In this document: one piece after another, positions 1-13,483 of the stretch
Position numbering within the stretch: the first letter of the stretch is position 1
How the letters are laid out: each line of letters starts with the position of its first letter
Assembly (NCBI RefSeq): GCF_018991925.1
Contig: NW_024732415.1
Span: forward strand, 2,570,224 to 2,634,223
Origin: Homarus americanus
Lineage: Eukaryota; Arthropoda; Malacostraca; Decapoda; Nephropidae
DNA length: 64,000 bases
Reading direction: 5' to 3'
Notes under the pieces: model-generated
Databases searched by the model: none
Told to the model about the DNA's origin: nothing
What the model saw: only the letters and a program-made list of their open reading frames with translations
Translations under genes and position numbers: made by a program

Positions 1-182
1 ATATATATCACCAACAACAAGATGTGTATACAAGTAACTAAATGTACGACATTTAGCGACTGCAGGTGCGAGGGGTGAGGTAAGTTGAGGGTCGCCTGGG
101 TGTTATGTACGCAGCGATGATACCTTATTTGAGGTGCTCCAGCCTTCCTCGTCCTCCTCCGCCACCTACTGCCCTCACCTGT

Positions 183-206
183 ACACACACACACACACAC
201 ACATGC
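183..206. repeat. Short (CA)n microsatellite
   Basis: About ten uninterrupted CA units. No associated gene. Confidence 0.9.
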
Positions 207-1520
207 GAGCCAGATTACTGTATCTCACTAACGGACAAACAACATTATAGTAGTTTTAGTGTACCGAGATATTTCGACGGCTACGGTCCTTAAGCATCAT
301 TAAAAAAATCTTGTTTTTTACACTAGGCAAATAAAAACTTACCAAAGCTGGTCGGATTAATGAACTTCCGGAATGTTACTACAGTAAAGACAAATGACTT
401 GCTGACCATTGAACTCAACACACGGATGGAGGGTTGGATTAATTGATACTCTAATCATTGAATTCACGAGCTAAACAACTGGAATAATATCAGCGTGTGC
501 AGTACGTCTTCAGTGTCTATTAAGGAACTCAACACTATAAATTTAACTTAATTATCCCTATCATATTACAGTTGATGTCTCCACGTGGTTATTTACATAT
601 TACAGCTGATGGACACCTTATGGCTACTGGTGTTCAATTGCGTAATATCTTAAGCTCGTGCTGTGATCATGAGATACGGGATTACTACAGCTGATGTTAT
701 CACATGGTAATATTTACATGCCAGAGGCAATGTGGTCACGCGATGGGTTTTGGTCCCACTGCAGGTGTGGTGACCATGTGGTACTATTTGTGTTTGTTTA
801 TATTTACACGATCACTGTTAACGTTAATCAGCTTTCGTCATTCATACAATTCTCATAATTTTCTGATAACGGAAAAGTAAAATCACTTTAGGGTAAATTT
901 TACACAAACGTCGAAATAATGAACAGTCTCAGTACAGTACCGATAGTTACACACACAAACTGATGATTTACAGGGGCACAGGAACTTGTATAATAATACT
1001 AAAAAAATATTCTTACTGTCAATCCATCAAACACATAAACTAACTCGCCATATCGCAATCACTCGGCCATATACAGTATAAAGTAACTCCACCAAGACTA
1101 AATAAAGTCAACCGCACCAAACTAAACACAACCAAATTAACGAAACGAACTAACGAAAACTAAATCAACTTGTGAAATCTATATTAACGAATCTTGAATT
1201 AACCAAATCTAAGCTTAAATTGTCAACCGAACCTAAACAAACCCAACCAAACTATTTCTGGTTGTTAAACTGCAAAATGTAATTAGTGAGAATTGCTTAG
1301 GTACTTGTTACTGCTTGACGAATGACAAAAAAAAAATTTAAGGCTAGTCCCGAACACAGGGGCGTTTTTGGGTTTAAGTGTCTATCGATACTTGGCCTGC
1401 TATCTTGGCGTCGCTCCCGGTCCCCAGTTTCCTTGCTTCAATATCGATTAGGTTAAGACTACGGACGAGGAAACACGGAGTCGGGAACAAATACCCGTGC
1501 ACTCCTGCATGCCCATAGGT
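207..1520. other. AT-rich intergenic or intronic DNA, no gene seen
   Basis: No reading frame with recognisable similarity. 1110-1250 is enriched for degenerate AACCAAACTAA-like words related to CCTAA. If the kinase gene extends left, this is part of its first intron. Confidence 0.5.
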
Positions 1521-1523
1521 TTA

Positions 1524-1665
1524 GGATCACCTGAAGATTCGTCCTCCCCAACTTATTTCACCTTTAGATTAACCATCCTAACTTTATATCGGGGTTAGGT
1601 TATGTTGTCGTTAAGGTGGTTAATCTTCAAGTGAAATAAACTGGCGGCGAACCTTCAGGTGATCC
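1524..1665. repeat. Fold-back element, copy A (CACCTGAAG termini)
   Basis: Outer arms GGATCACCTGAAG (1524-1536) and CTTCAGGTGATCC (1653-1665) are perfect inverted repeats. Nested inside is a second inverted pair, TTATTTCACCTTTAGATTAA near 1553 and its counterpart TTAATCTTCAAGTGAAATAA near 1620-1640. The short interior contains CCTAA and TTAGG words. Three other copies are in the window (37.75, 54.59 and 57.40 kb). No coding capacity; this is probably a non-autonomous fold-back/MITE-like family. Confidence 0.7.
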
Positions 1666-2007
1666 ATGTCAGGGTTCCGTTGAGGAAGCCGTAACCACTC
1701 ACTGCCGCTTCTTGTGAAATCAGATAATGTACCTTGCTAGGTTCAGTTAAGGCAAGTGTGGGATTAGATTACGGTGGGTTAGGTTAATATAATGTTAGGG
1801 TGATAGCTGTGTTAAGATGATTGAGTGGGTGCTAGGAGATAAAAAAAAAAAAACTATGCAGTATAATGTTTTCGTTTGCAAATTCCTGTATTTCGAGTTA
1901 TTTTTACTTTTCAATTTTACCGAAAAAAAAATGATCGCACACGGTGGGTAATGTTTTGAAGTAGAGAAAATTTGGGGGATAAAAACAGCCAAAAACACTG
2001 ACTATAC

Positions 2008-2145
2008 CTAACGAAACCTTACCTTTCTTGTGGCGATTTTGCGTCGTTTTATGAAAAAACAGACGTGTTTATCTTCATGATAATGATAGTCTGCACCACA
2101 CTTTGGACGCTTCTCGGAAGTTTGCAGAATAACAAAGGCCTTAAA
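2008..2145 (-). pseudogene. Zinc-ribbon-like exon fragment (copy 1), possibly ISXO2/Merlin transposase-related
   Basis: On the minus strand an open frame reads KRPKCGADYHYHEDKHVCFF, then a basic KRRKIATRK, and ends at AAAG|GTAAGG, a good splice donor. A related stretch near 35.9 kb shares about 100 bp, including the CPKCG core, the K-V-[W/C]-F spacing and the same donor. A CPxCG knuckle followed by a basic, cysteine-containing stretch is typical of the N-terminal zinc ribbon of ISXO2-like (Merlin) transposases, but this copy lacks the second cysteine pair, so that identification is tentative. The frame is open upstream to a Met at 2259, without recognisable homology there. Confidence 0.35.
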
Positions 2146-2643
2146 AATGTCAATTTCAGTGGCGTTATTTACAAAAACACCATGAATGGTTTGCAATTCT
2201 GAAACCTTTCGCAGATAAACCACCTTGTGACTGACAAATTCCAACTCTTGAACATGCACAGGAGTAACATGACACCGAAGCTTCCGCTGATTGGCTGACT
2301 ACCTGTACAACTGGAAAAGTATAAATTTGTGATAAAAACGCTATCGGTTTTTTTTTTTTGCTCTATCTCCCAATATATAAATCATTATGGAGTTCCGTGG
2401 TTGTCCTCTACCGAATCTTAGCCATATAAAATAGATTGGTATAAGGGGAAGATGCGTAGGGGTTAGGTTAAGATACATACTGTAGGAAGGTGTTAAAATA
2501 AGTTAAGCAGATGCTAAGTCATGATAGGAGCGAGTCATATTTGGTTATGTAAGGTTAAGTCCTTCATTAAGTTTGGTGTTGGGTCAGGTTTGGATATGTG
2601 GGGGTTTTCTCCTTAACTCATATCATAACATTTTCACACTTAC

Positions 2644-2776
2644 CTATGGTCTTAACAATGTCGAAGTCGTGCAGGGAGTACTCCCTTGGGGAAGGTACAC
2701 CGTTGGTGGAAGGCGAGGGCGGCTCTTTCTGCATGCCCACTCGCCGCCGGCCGCCCACACGCCCACCAGACATCAT
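2644..2776 (-). CDS. First coding exon of a PKA-type AGC kinase (Pka-C3/PRKX-like), partial gene
   Basis: The exon encodes 44 residues plus one base, from a tandem Met-Met start to residues SLHDFDIVKTI, and then runs into a clean donor (ATAG|GTAAGT). The ending matches the start of the kinase domain of cAMP-dependent kinases of the Pka-C3/PRKX type, where the next residues are the glycine-rich loop GTGTFGRV; the split glycine codon across the donor fits this. The N-terminus is basic and serine/proline-rich (GGRRRVG, PPSPSTNGVPSP), as expected for the variable leader of this subfamily. The frame is open upstream to about 2815, but the first ATG is at 2776. No further kinase exon was seen at 1-2640, so the remainder must lie beyond the left edge. 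In the family, the kinase phosphorylates Ser/Thr in basic motifs in cAMP-linked or related signalling. Subfamily assignment is inference from one exon; another AGC kinase is possible. Confidence 0.55.
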
Positions 2777-4130
2777 GGTGGTGGCAGACAACCCCTCTAC
2801 CTTGAGCTGCGCCACCTTGCCGCTGTTACTTGGCTCCTGACGACTACTGAGCCCTCACGAGGCCGACTCAAGGCCCGAGGTTGTAAGACCAGTCACTTAG
2901 GCCTAGCACAAAGGTCACCAACCTCGCCACAACACTTGGCACTGTTAACAGCTGTGAGTCAAGAGGACGATGATCACTGCTGGATTAACGAGGTATTGAC
3001 AGTTTTACCCCCGCCACACATACAGTACACACACCGGTTAATAGTGACAATTTTATTCAACAAACTGCATCAGTTGAGGTGACAAAGTACAACACTCGGT
3101 AAGCAATAGGTTGTATTAGTACACTTGGGTGGATCACAGTGGGAACAGTATGTCGAGCAAGTTCTACTGCCCAGGTGTGGTTCTGCCTCACAAGGCTGGG
3201 CGAAGGTCACGAGGCTGTGTATGTCTGGTGGTCACATTAGCGCATGTTACACTCTGGGGACACTGCACTTGCTGGGTGTCCCACGCCACACACTGGATGT
3301 CCCACCCCACGTAAGTGTGGGTACACAATAGGCGATGTTCACCACATACTACGTTTATCATTAGGTTGGCAGGACCTCCGACCCCGTCACCCCGATACAG
3401 TCAGACAGGGCAGCCAGGCAGGCCAGAGTGGATGATGTGATGACACCACCTCACACACCTGCCCTTCACACCACCACCACTACCGTCACACACCTCCCCA
3501 CCACACACCACATATCCGGAATTCCAACTGGTGGCAGGGGTCACCCAGATTTCCCTCTCACACCCCCGGGATGGTAACTTGTCGACCAGTCTCAACGCTG
3601 TAGAACTTCCCCGGGTGAGCGTGGGGGGCACTGGGTCAAGTCCAGGGTAATAGGATCGCCCTTGGCAGCCTCACACTGACCTGGCCATTTAATAGGGAAT
3701 TTAAACAGTGGACGGAGACGTCGGGCGGCAAGTGGCCACCACTCACTAGTCACCTGCGGTAATGTCAACGATCTCGAGAACCTACACTGATCCAAACACC
3801 TGTCATAACTCTCACAATAATTCGTCTCACCCATTAGGGTAGCATTTTTATGGCGTAATATATTGACAGCACACGTGGGATGCACAATGAAAAGCAAGCA
3901 CACAAGATGGACTGAGCCCGGCAAGGCAACGTATCCTCTCTCCCCTGCTGCCACAGCCACACTGATGATGGCGGCGGCTCCGGAGCCTCCGTGGCAGCAA
4001 CTTTCGAGCTGGACTCTCACCACTACCGCTCTCACCCTCCCTCCCTTCACCACGTTCACATGTTACGCACACACGCGTGATATCCAAGTTCTGTTAGAAC
4101 ACGAATATCTACGTCTGTCAACAGCTCTGA
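2777..4130 (-). promoter_or_regulatory. GC-rich 5' flank of the kinase-like exon (probable 5'UTR/promoter region)
   Basis: This stretch is clearly richer in G, C and CpG than the surrounding AT-rich DNA and lies directly upstream of the minus-strand kinase exon. It holds several overlapping open frames on both strands, but none resembles a known protein and their composition is simple (CACCAC runs). I read it as an untranslated leader and promoter region, by position and composition only. No TATA box or initiator could be assigned. Confidence 0.3.
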
Positions 4131-4139
4131 GGTAATAAG

Positions 4140-6900
4140 GCATTAATCATCAACTATGTCGAAAAGTAAACAGCAGACGTTGCCACACTGCACCATACGC
4201 GACGGTGATGATGGAGGTGATCACCGCGGTGCAGGGAGGCATTGTTATTATTTTTCAGCGCGTGGAAAATTAAATGCTATTGATTCCGACGATTTAATAT
4301 TTATTTTTAAGTGAAACACATTCTACCTTGATTTTGACTGGTGTAATACAATTGACAACAACCACAACATGTGATCTATTATGATTTTAGAAGGGGTATT
4401 AAAATCTAACTTGCTCCACGATGTCAATGTGAATTATATTAATATGCATGCGTTGGGGGATTTTCTATTTTTTTATGAAATAAGGGTACCTTTGGGATAT
4501 GTAGGACACAGTTTTAACGATAAATTCAGCACTTTATGGGTCATGAAATTTTAGTTATTTATAAATGTTATTGTTGTGCCATAAGTAAAACCAGTTAGAT
4601 GCATTCTTTCATCTTCACTCATGGGGAAAGACAAAATATCAGTTACTATCAGTATAAAATGTTTCATGACTGAACTCATTATTAATCAACCGTTCACTTA
4701 CTGAACCAAGTCGAATGAAATCATGACTATTCTCCAGAATATTGGTTTATCTGATTTGGGTGTCATGTAATTTGGCATATTTCTTTTTATGCGTTTAACA
4801 AAGTTTGTAGTTCTAAATCTCCTGTCACACAGTATTGACCGTCTGGATGTAATTAGAAAATCATTTATTAGCTGTCGCCTCCACCACGAATTTTAGCTCT
4901 ATTTAGATATGTTGCACCTAACAAGCACAGAACGTACTTAAAAAAAAATAGCTTGCAAGCTTCGTTAGCACACTTCCTCCCCTTAATTACGTGAACGTTT
5001 ATAACCTGTCAACACTGATAAGGTTTACAGCTCCGCAAGGTCGTTTCATAAGAAAAGGTGACAAAACTATTGATGTATTATTCGCCGATGGCATATACTG
5101 TGTTTGTATACAGGGGCAGATCCTGGAATATCAAAAGGGGGAGTCTAAGAAGTTGTGGGTGGGGGAACAGGGGGAGCCCGCCGAGCTAGTTTTTTTGTGG
5201 GGGTTTGAAGCCATGTACACTTGATATTAGGAGATATTGTGTGCCTATCAAACATTTAATCAGTCAGAGTCGTTTGCCAATGCGTAACTTGAGAACCAGT
5301 TTCAAGAAGCCAAATTTATTGTCATATGCAGTGGTATTTTTTAACTAGATATTTTAACTGCCATTGCCAGAGAGCAACATTCACGATGTGTATATTATAT
5401 AACTAACAAAATGTTAAGAAAGGCGTGTCTTTGGGCAATGATGGTACGTTAGTACGAAATTTTAAGTACTGTACAAAACTGGAAACCTACGATGCTGACT
5501 ACTGTGAACTTCCCTATTTTCAATATACGGTACTGTAGCCTGTCCTCACAACATGCAATACAGGTATACCTACATTTGCTATAACAATCCGGTATTATAC
5601 TTTGTACAGTATACTGTATACTGTAAATGTACATATAAATGGCAATGAAATCGTCAATACATTTATGCTGACGATATAGTTAAGGTTAGTCAAGTTATTT
5701 TGCTTAGGTTAATTTTTTAGCAGTCTGATCTGTACACAATTTTACATATTGCAATATGCACATATTTAAGGTTTCTGTCCATTTTAATGTACTACAGTAT
5801 TTGTAAGTGCATTCTAAGCTTGTAGTCTATAGACAAGTGTAGAGCTATGACAGATCTAATTAGCTGCAACAATAAAACCTTATCCCAATATTCCGCATCA
5901 GAAAAAAATTAATACTGAAAATCCCAGCAGCTCAAATTCCCTAAGTCTCAATACATTGTTGGGTTGTGTCCTTGAATAATTCCTAGGTAGAACTTATAAA
6001 AGTCCCCTGATCAGTGGTATTAGTCCCCCTGTATGAGTATTTCTTGAAGTAAAATTCACCCACTTATTGCATAGCACTGAAGACTGAGTTTGCTACAAAA
6101 CCTGGTCAGGTGGAGACCCAGAGTGGTTCATGTTTGGTTGGTACATGGTAATGTGAGCCTTCTTAGCCCTGCAGTTTGGCACTCTCAATATGAAAGTGAG
6201 TTGTGTGTTGAACTTGAAAATTATTGCTTGACTCACACTAATTGCATTGATAAAGTTCCACCCACAAGACAAACCCCTCACTGAGTAAAATCCTGCCCAA
6301 ACATTTTGCTCTGGTATAAATACCATTAGATAATCTCTCATTGTAGACGAATGCATCATGCAATTTCTCACTGGATTCTATCTCACCAATTAATTTCTTA
6401 TTTAATAAAATTACTATTTTTTAATTATAAAAATCTCACCACCTAAGTTCCCACTGAATAAAATCCGAAGACTGTTAAGACATGTTCTCATTGCATAAAA
6501 CTGGACCAAGAGATGCATGTGTCTAATTGTGGAGGAGAGGGGTGATAAGGGCAGGCCAAGAATGACATTGTAAGAAATGATCATTAAAGTTAAGAACTTG
6601 ATGAAAGAGGCTGCAAGAGACCATGCGCATTAATAGCTGTCGTCCCATAACTGCTGCTAAACCCATGCAGTGTGGAAATGGGCCATAAAATGTTGATGCT
6701 AAAATCCCTTCAAACAGTGTCTCATAAGACAAAATCAAACCACAAATAATAAGCTGCACAAAATCCAACCAATTTAAACTTTTCAATTGTAATAACCATT
6801 TAGTTCTCAACCCTTTGAACACACCGACATTATATTCAAGGAAATAGCATTGCATTCAGATGGTTAAGGCATCATATTAAGGGATTAAGTCACTATATTT
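4140..6900. other. AT-rich intergenic DNA, no gene recognised
   Basis: Only short frames without recognisable domains. TACTGTA/TACAGTA words recur at 5460-5640. Confidence 0.5.
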
Positions 6901-6904
6901 AGAT

Positions 6905-7110
6905 TACAGGTGCTTCTCTACTTAAGAACGTTCAACTTCCAAACTTTCAGAGATACAAACATCATCACTGAAGGGGGTTACCTGCCAGAACAGGTGTTTA
7001 ATGTGGATGAGACTGGATTATTTTGAAGAAAATTCCAGATTGAACAAACATTACCTTAGAGGAGAAGAGTGAGCCAGGTTTTAAGGCTGTATCAAAGGGT
7101 ATAGCTGTAC
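6905..7110 (+). pseudogene. Tigger/pogo transposase fragment
   Basis: Plus-strand translation across 6980-7105 gives YLPEQVFNVDETGLF, a stop, then KKIP and EEKSEPGFKAVSKG. This matches the first catalytic-Asp region (N[V/A]DE[T/S]GL.WK) of Tigger/pogo DDE transposases and lines up with the better copies at 11.8 and 15.8 kb. Upstream at 6910, CAGGTGCTTCTCTACTTAAG resembles a Tigger terminal repeat. The fragment is short, interrupted by a stop and lacks the rest of the protein. Confidence 0.6.
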
Positions 7111-10100
7111 TACATAGCCATAATCTTTTCATTTTTTACAATATGTTTGGTATCTACATGAGTAAAGTTAGTTTCAAGTCATTTCTGAAATCTTTCTTTA
7201 AATTCTTTTTTTCAACTTTCTCTCATGGGACTTGTTTAATCTTGGATGTACTATATGGTCATATTCAGCCTTAGAAGAACCATAACAACCTGAGTTGGTC
7301 CAGCAATTATAGTCAGTTCTTGTCATCCAAACAGACCAAATGTCCTTCCTCTTAAGTGATAAAAGTGAACTAACCCAGGAGCCCATCTCTCTAAAGTGTC
7401 ACAATAGCACTAATCCAGACACCTGTCTCTTACTTCTGGTTATTCTTAACAAAGACTTTCCAGGCATTCATTTGTTTATAAAATATTCATCAGAACTAAA
7501 ATAATCAGACTACTGACTTGATTAAAGATGGAAAAGTCAGAACCTTGTAACTACAGTATTTACATTTTGAACCTCTCAGTAGTTTCCTGAAGGTCTAAGC
7601 AGCATTACCCATGCTTTTAACTCTGACAAGTTTTTCTTGGTCTTACACAGGGTAGCCAGACAATCCTCCATGGAGGTAAAAAATTGAACCCACCACTATT
7701 CAAATTAACCAAAGGAATGGAGTCGCTGCCAGTTTTATACAAAAGATACAGTACTCTTTTGTTTCACATAAGAGTACAGTAGTGTATTTTGCTTTTTCCT
7801 AAGCAGTCCAAGTCAAGAGTGGTATATCACTTTTGAGTGGCCATGCCAGGAATATTGAATTAAATTAATTTTTAAATAAGGGCATACTGAAATTTCAAGG
7901 TGAAATGACAGTTCACCTTGAAATTACAGAATTAGTTCTGGCTGTGAAAATGATATACGTACTTAACATGTTTTTTTCTGGTTCATTAGTTAAGACACTA
8001 ACAATTGCGTGCCAAAAGAAATTCTTCTAAAAGCAAACTAGAATACAAAAGTGGGTGGAAAAGGTTGTAATTACTTCCAAGGGTAATTCACACGAGTGCT
8101 TACTCAACAAGATGTAAAAAAATATACAGGCAATAAAAAACAACTACTCCATGTTCTCTCGTGTGCAATGAATTTTTCAGTCAGAATTATAAAATTTTAA
8201 GGCTCTGCATTTAATGGGTTTTAATATCTGTGCAACCCATTCAATACTCAAGAGTCCAAAGAATCAAACTTTAAAAGTCATGGACCATCACCTTTTAATT
8301 CTTAAATATGGGCAATGATATGGCTGAGCATAAATACAAATGGGTGTAAAAACATTGGGCTTTACAATCATTTGGCATCTAGTCAAATACAGTCAAGTTA
8401 TTTCAAGATGGTTCAATGGGTCCTGATGTTCCCAAACAATCAAGTTAAGCAGTGATATATGATGATTTATGTCCCACAGTATCAGCACACAACTTCTCCC
8501 ACCACAAGAAACATTGTCAATATACTGACCTCACCCAGTCTGACCAAGAACATCTTAACACTGCTGCTATTCCATATTGACCTGGAACAACTTACATTAC
8601 CCAGTGTATGGCCCAGGCAGTAGTAGCAGTCACCACATTGATGTAAGATGAATTGGATTCACTGTGACCCTGGTAATAGTTATACTGTACAAGGTATTTC
8701 TACATCAAAATGATCCAAGTGGTCATTGTGAATTTGCATCCCGATGAGCTTGCCAGACACACAGGGTTTTACTACCATGTCTGGAGAAACAATTATTGAG
8801 AAAGAATAACACAGCCAGATCAATCTTTTTATTTTCACTTATAGTATTTCTTTTTCAGTGAGGGTTTGTGCATTACCCTTGAGCAACTAAAATAAAATAA
8901 AAATATTCTTAAAGAATCATATCACATCCTGTGAGTGTCACAGCTTTAATTAATAAGAAAAGTACAGTACAGTACCTTTTTACATTCTTTTTGTTGTACA
9001 AGAACCAGACCTATATGACCTACCCCTTAAGCTGTGGGTTGTGTTTTATTAACTGTCTCTGCAAAAGGCATTGTGCAAGGAATGTACAAGAACTGTTGTA
9101 CCAACACCACTTATACAGTACAGTACTGCAATCTCATTCTACATTACTTGAAATGTCTGAAGTCTTCACATGAAAACTACAAATGCTATTTAGTGCCTGA
9201 TGCACATTAAAACATACATATACAATACTTCCTTTTTATGAGATATCTGGTCCAATGCAGTAAAGGTAATTTTAATGAACAATCATTTTTTTCACTTACA
9301 AAAGTGTAAAATTAAAAATGACCCATGTACTCTACATAACAATGACTTTTAACAGTATGACTATGTAATGAATACTAACATGACTACAATATTATGGCCA
9401 AATTCCTTTGAAAAGCCTTTCTTATCTTTTCTCTGAAAAATTGTACATCCATATTTCCCAGTACTAATACTCTTCTTTCTGTGTATCAAGTTTTTGTATC
9501 ACACTGCATATTTACATCATATATTTTAATTCTCTTTTAATAATTTCCTGTCAATCCTGTGAGGTTTATATTTCAAGGAAATTGGCAGTTCATCAGCATA
9601 CGCCTGGACACTTCAGAAATTGGCAGCTAATCTGCATACACCATGGACAACTCATAGAGAATTTGCACAGAGCACAGAAATATGTCCACTTTGATAATAC
9701 TTATCACAGTTTGTTTCTTCATTGTACAATATTCAGCATATCCTTACACTGTAGACAAAACAAATCCTCACGCTGAGGAATCTAAAGGCCCTGTCATATA
9801 CTAACATCAAGTAGAGGTAATATTTTTTTCTTATGTAAACATTAAAAGTAAAAGTAGTAAAACTTTGGGGTTTCAAGCACAAGAGTATAATACAACAGCC
9901 TAATAATAAAATGACAGAAAAAACAGGGTTCAGGCACAGCCTAAGATATCAGGCTTTCCTTTTCAAGGGCACTTTAAATACTTTCTGTTAGCTTTACTAT
10001 GGCCTCTGTGAGTGGGCACACATAAACATGGCTAGAAGGCCCAATCACAAAGATGCAATACCTAGTACAATACATGACATGTTCAGCTAATTATCTATAT

Positions 10101-10935
10101 TTCGTAAATTTCTTCAGCCATCAAGACTAATACATTATTGCTTCACAAGTGCTTTCCATGACAGCTCTTTTCTATTCTGCTGAACTTGTACCACAGGAAA
10201 AAGGAGCAGCCATCTCTCTTTTCATCACAATTACAAATAAATTGTCCACTTAGTAATATACTAAATAATGACTATGATCAGTACATCCCTGGGATCCGAT
10301 GCACAAGTCAGGAACCTAACTCAAAGTTTAATGACCATCTTTTCTGGAGTGATCATTAATATTTGACAATATATTCAGATTTATCAACATTTATGAACAT
10401 CTTTATTTCTAGACTTAAATATATCTTTGCACCTTTTTGGAAGGCCATAATTACCACTTAAAATATAATTCCCATTTATGCATCACTAACTTGTGTCTAA
10501 TAATCACACACCCACGTGTTTAAAAATACATATATCATTTAATTTCAATAATACTAATCTTTACCTATGGTGGCACTGTAACTCTTATAACAGTGCTAGA
10601 AGTACTTAATTATTATTACATGAGAGGAACAATTTAATGATGAAGTTCATGAAGAAACATATGGACAATACATGCACCAATCAACACTGTGCAAGTTGGG
10701 GTAATTGGAGTTTATGTGATAAGGTATAATTGTATTAAAAAATTTCTATGAATCTTATAAATGATGGCTTTTGGAGATGAATTCTTAATACTAAATAAGA
10801 ATAAAGGATTGATTTTAGGAAACCCCATTTCATAGCCAAGTCAAGACAAGGAGTCTTATGTATTGTACCTATCAAGTCAATGAGATATCAAGGCTAATCC
10901 ACAGTACTGATGACTGGCACCAATCAAACAATTAG
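7111..10935. other. AT-rich intergenic DNA, no gene recognised
   Basis: Contains no frame longer than about 80 codons and nothing recognisable. A diverged direct duplication of about 38 bp, sharing the words AAATTGGCAG and CAGCATACGCC/CTGCATACACC, lies at 9580-9655. Confidence 0.5.
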
Positions 10936-12258
10936 TACAGTAGAATGTCGATTTAACGTGAATCGATTTAAGATTATTGATTTAAAGCGACAGCCACAAT
11001 GAAGGACAATGTTTTAATTTAAAGCAAATCTTTCCTATTTTGCGAGAGTCAATCAAGGAGCATCATATTTTAAATTTCGCGCCTAATGTTTCCCACCAGA
11101 CTCGTCTCTGGACACGCTACACGGCTGCCCGCCACCCTCCACACCCTCAAGCATCCTCAGTTCTCACGCTGATGCTCTAGTGAACGGTCATACTGTGTGA
11201 CACTATCTCTTCTACCACGTGTATCAACCATCACCATTATGTCCAAGAGGCCAGCTACTACATCATTAACTACCCCACAGGCCAAGAAATCAAGGCAAGC
11301 ACTTACACTGGAGCAGAAAATCAAGGTGCTGGAAGCACTGCAGGGTGGAAATGGTGCTTCAAGTGCGAGATGTCAATTTTGACTGTCGGAGAGCTCTGTC
11401 CGCACTATAAAGCTCAACGAGAAGAAAATTAGAGCAGCCTATGCTTCACCAGATGTTGCCAAGGATAAACTCAACCTGAAGAGTACGTACTATGTATGGT
11501 GAGATGGAAGAAGCACTTAAGTTATGGGTAGAAGACATGCAGCGCCGAAAATTTCCTCTCATTGGCCCCTTGCTGCAAAACCAAGCCTACGAAATACAGT
11601 CTCGGATACAGTACTTGAAAAGGAAGGGAAGTCTATCAAAGACAGTAAGTTCACAGCAAGTACAGGTTGGCTGTACAAATTTATCAAAAGGACGGGGCTA
11701 CGGAATGTGATGCTTTCAGATGAAGCTGCATCTGCCGACGCGAAGGCGGCTGAGGATATGAAGAAAGTTATGAAGGATATAGTGTTAGAAAATGGTTACT
11801 CTCCTTGCCAAGGTTGAAATTGTGATGAAACTGGACTGTATTGGAAAAGAATGCCCAAGAAAACCTATCTAATGAAGAGTGAAGAAAAAGCACCAGGATT
11901 TAAGGTCAGCAAGGACAAACTGACGATTCTCCTCAAGGCGAACGCATCAGGCACAGCACGAATGAAGCCACTCGTTATCCACCACTCAGCTAGACCATGT
12001 GCCTTGAAAAATGTGCACATCCCAAAACTTCCTGTAATTTGGCGAACAAACAAGAAGGTGTGGATGACTTCTGATATTTTCGATGAGTGGTACATCAGCC
12101 ATGCCGCCCCATTCATCAAAAATTAAAATAAAAAATTGAACCTTAGCATCAAGGCCTTGGTTCTCATGGACAACGCATCTAGCCACTCCAAACATCTGTG
12201 CAGTGTGAATAATGACGTAAACTTGACCTTCTTCCCTCCGAATGCGACTTCACTTATT

Positions 12259-12688
12259 GAACCGGCTGGTTATTTCAAAGTTAACCAGGTTGGAACACAC
12301 ATATATTATATTGGGCTTTAGTAACAAAACCCAATTGAAGTTTCTTCTTTTTTTAAAAAGTATTGTTTGTATAATTCCTGACTGTAGATCAACCGTAACT
12401 TCCACTATTTATGAGCGTGAAGAGAGAGGACGGCGTCTATGTATATGGACGTGAATCAACGTCAGTACGATGTAAGTTTATGAGTCTGATTGAAAATGGG
12501 CGCCGGCTTATGTGCGCTTACACAAGTGCTGACATATAGTCAAATGAGCCAAGGAATCTTCCACTCACGTGTTCTATTCATGACAACTCATAGCTAGTGG
12601 AAAGTTACAGGGGGAAAATTTGAATATAAATTAAATGTAAAGAACCCATTTATATAATACTTCTGTTGATGAGACAGGGGCCATTACA
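12259..12688. mobile_element. 430-bp insertion in the Tigger transposase
   Basis: The conserved transposase string TSLI-QPLDQGV is split. Flanking TTATT at 12254-12258 and again at 12689-12693 looks like a 5-bp target duplication. The insert has no recognisable reading frame and no obvious inverted termini. A partial local duplication is an alternative, because ATTGAACCG on the left resembles ATTCAGCCA on the right. Confidence 0.55.
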
Positions 12689-13343
12689 TTATTCAGCCAC
12701 TAGATCAAGGTGTTATTGCCTTGTTCAAGAGATATTATCTCAAGAATACCATGAGGCAAATGGCTGAAGCTATGAACAAGGACAACAATATGACTGCAGC
12801 AACGTTTTGGAAGAGCTACACCATCAAAGATGCCATAACAAACATCACACTTGCTTGGAAAAGTGAGCCAGAAACTGCACTAAATGGAGTGTGGCATAAT
12901 CTGTGACCTGAGATAGTCCATGAGTTCAAGGGATTTGATGAAGGCAAAGATGTGAAAGACATTCTGAAGCTCGTTAAGGAAGTGAGAGGTGATTCAGGAT
13001 TTCAAGAAATCCAAGAAGAGGATGTGGCTGAACTGCTTGTTAGCATGGGGGATCCTCTCACTTCTGAAGAAATCTTGGAGATGGTGGAGATGGCGAAAAA
13101 ACACGAGGAAGAAGAGGAAGCGACAGGTAAGCCCCCAAACAGTGGAGCAGGAACTGACAATTCCTAAGCCGAGGGAGTTTATGCAGTACGTCACTTCTGC
13201 CACCCAGTCTGCACTGCAACATGACCCTGATATGGAGGCGTTGAATAGGGCTGCATCTATGTACTCTCAGCTGCTAGATCAACTGATTATGGCCCAGCAA
13301 CAGAAGAAACTCGCCTCATTCTTCCGTTCATTATCCTCATCAG

Positions 13344-13483
13344 GTGGGTTTGTTATGAAACCGTGTGTTATGAAACCGAGTGTTTATTGCTTGGAAAAAT
13401 AGACATTAAATTTTGGGTATACGATATGTAATAATTATGGGGTAGAAATTCAATAATTTAATGAATGTTTTCCATTCCTTCAG
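13344..13483 (+). other. Spliceosomal intron inside the Tigger transposase gene
   Basis: TCATCAG|GTGGGT at the left and TCCTTCAG|CTTCT at the right, preceded by a pyrimidine-rich tract. Removing 140 bases joins SLSSS in phase to ASEVAGPSMS, restoring a continuous serine-rich C-terminus. Confidence 0.6.

Noticed and set aside
2573..3082. 169-codon plus-strand frame
   Set aside because: Antisense to the kinase exon and GC-rich leader; His/Pro/Thr-rich composition and no similarity.
12259..12688. The split in the Tigger transposase as a second intron
   Set aside because: No GT-AG pair restores the TSLIQPLDQGV string in phase; TTATT on both sides fits an insertion better.
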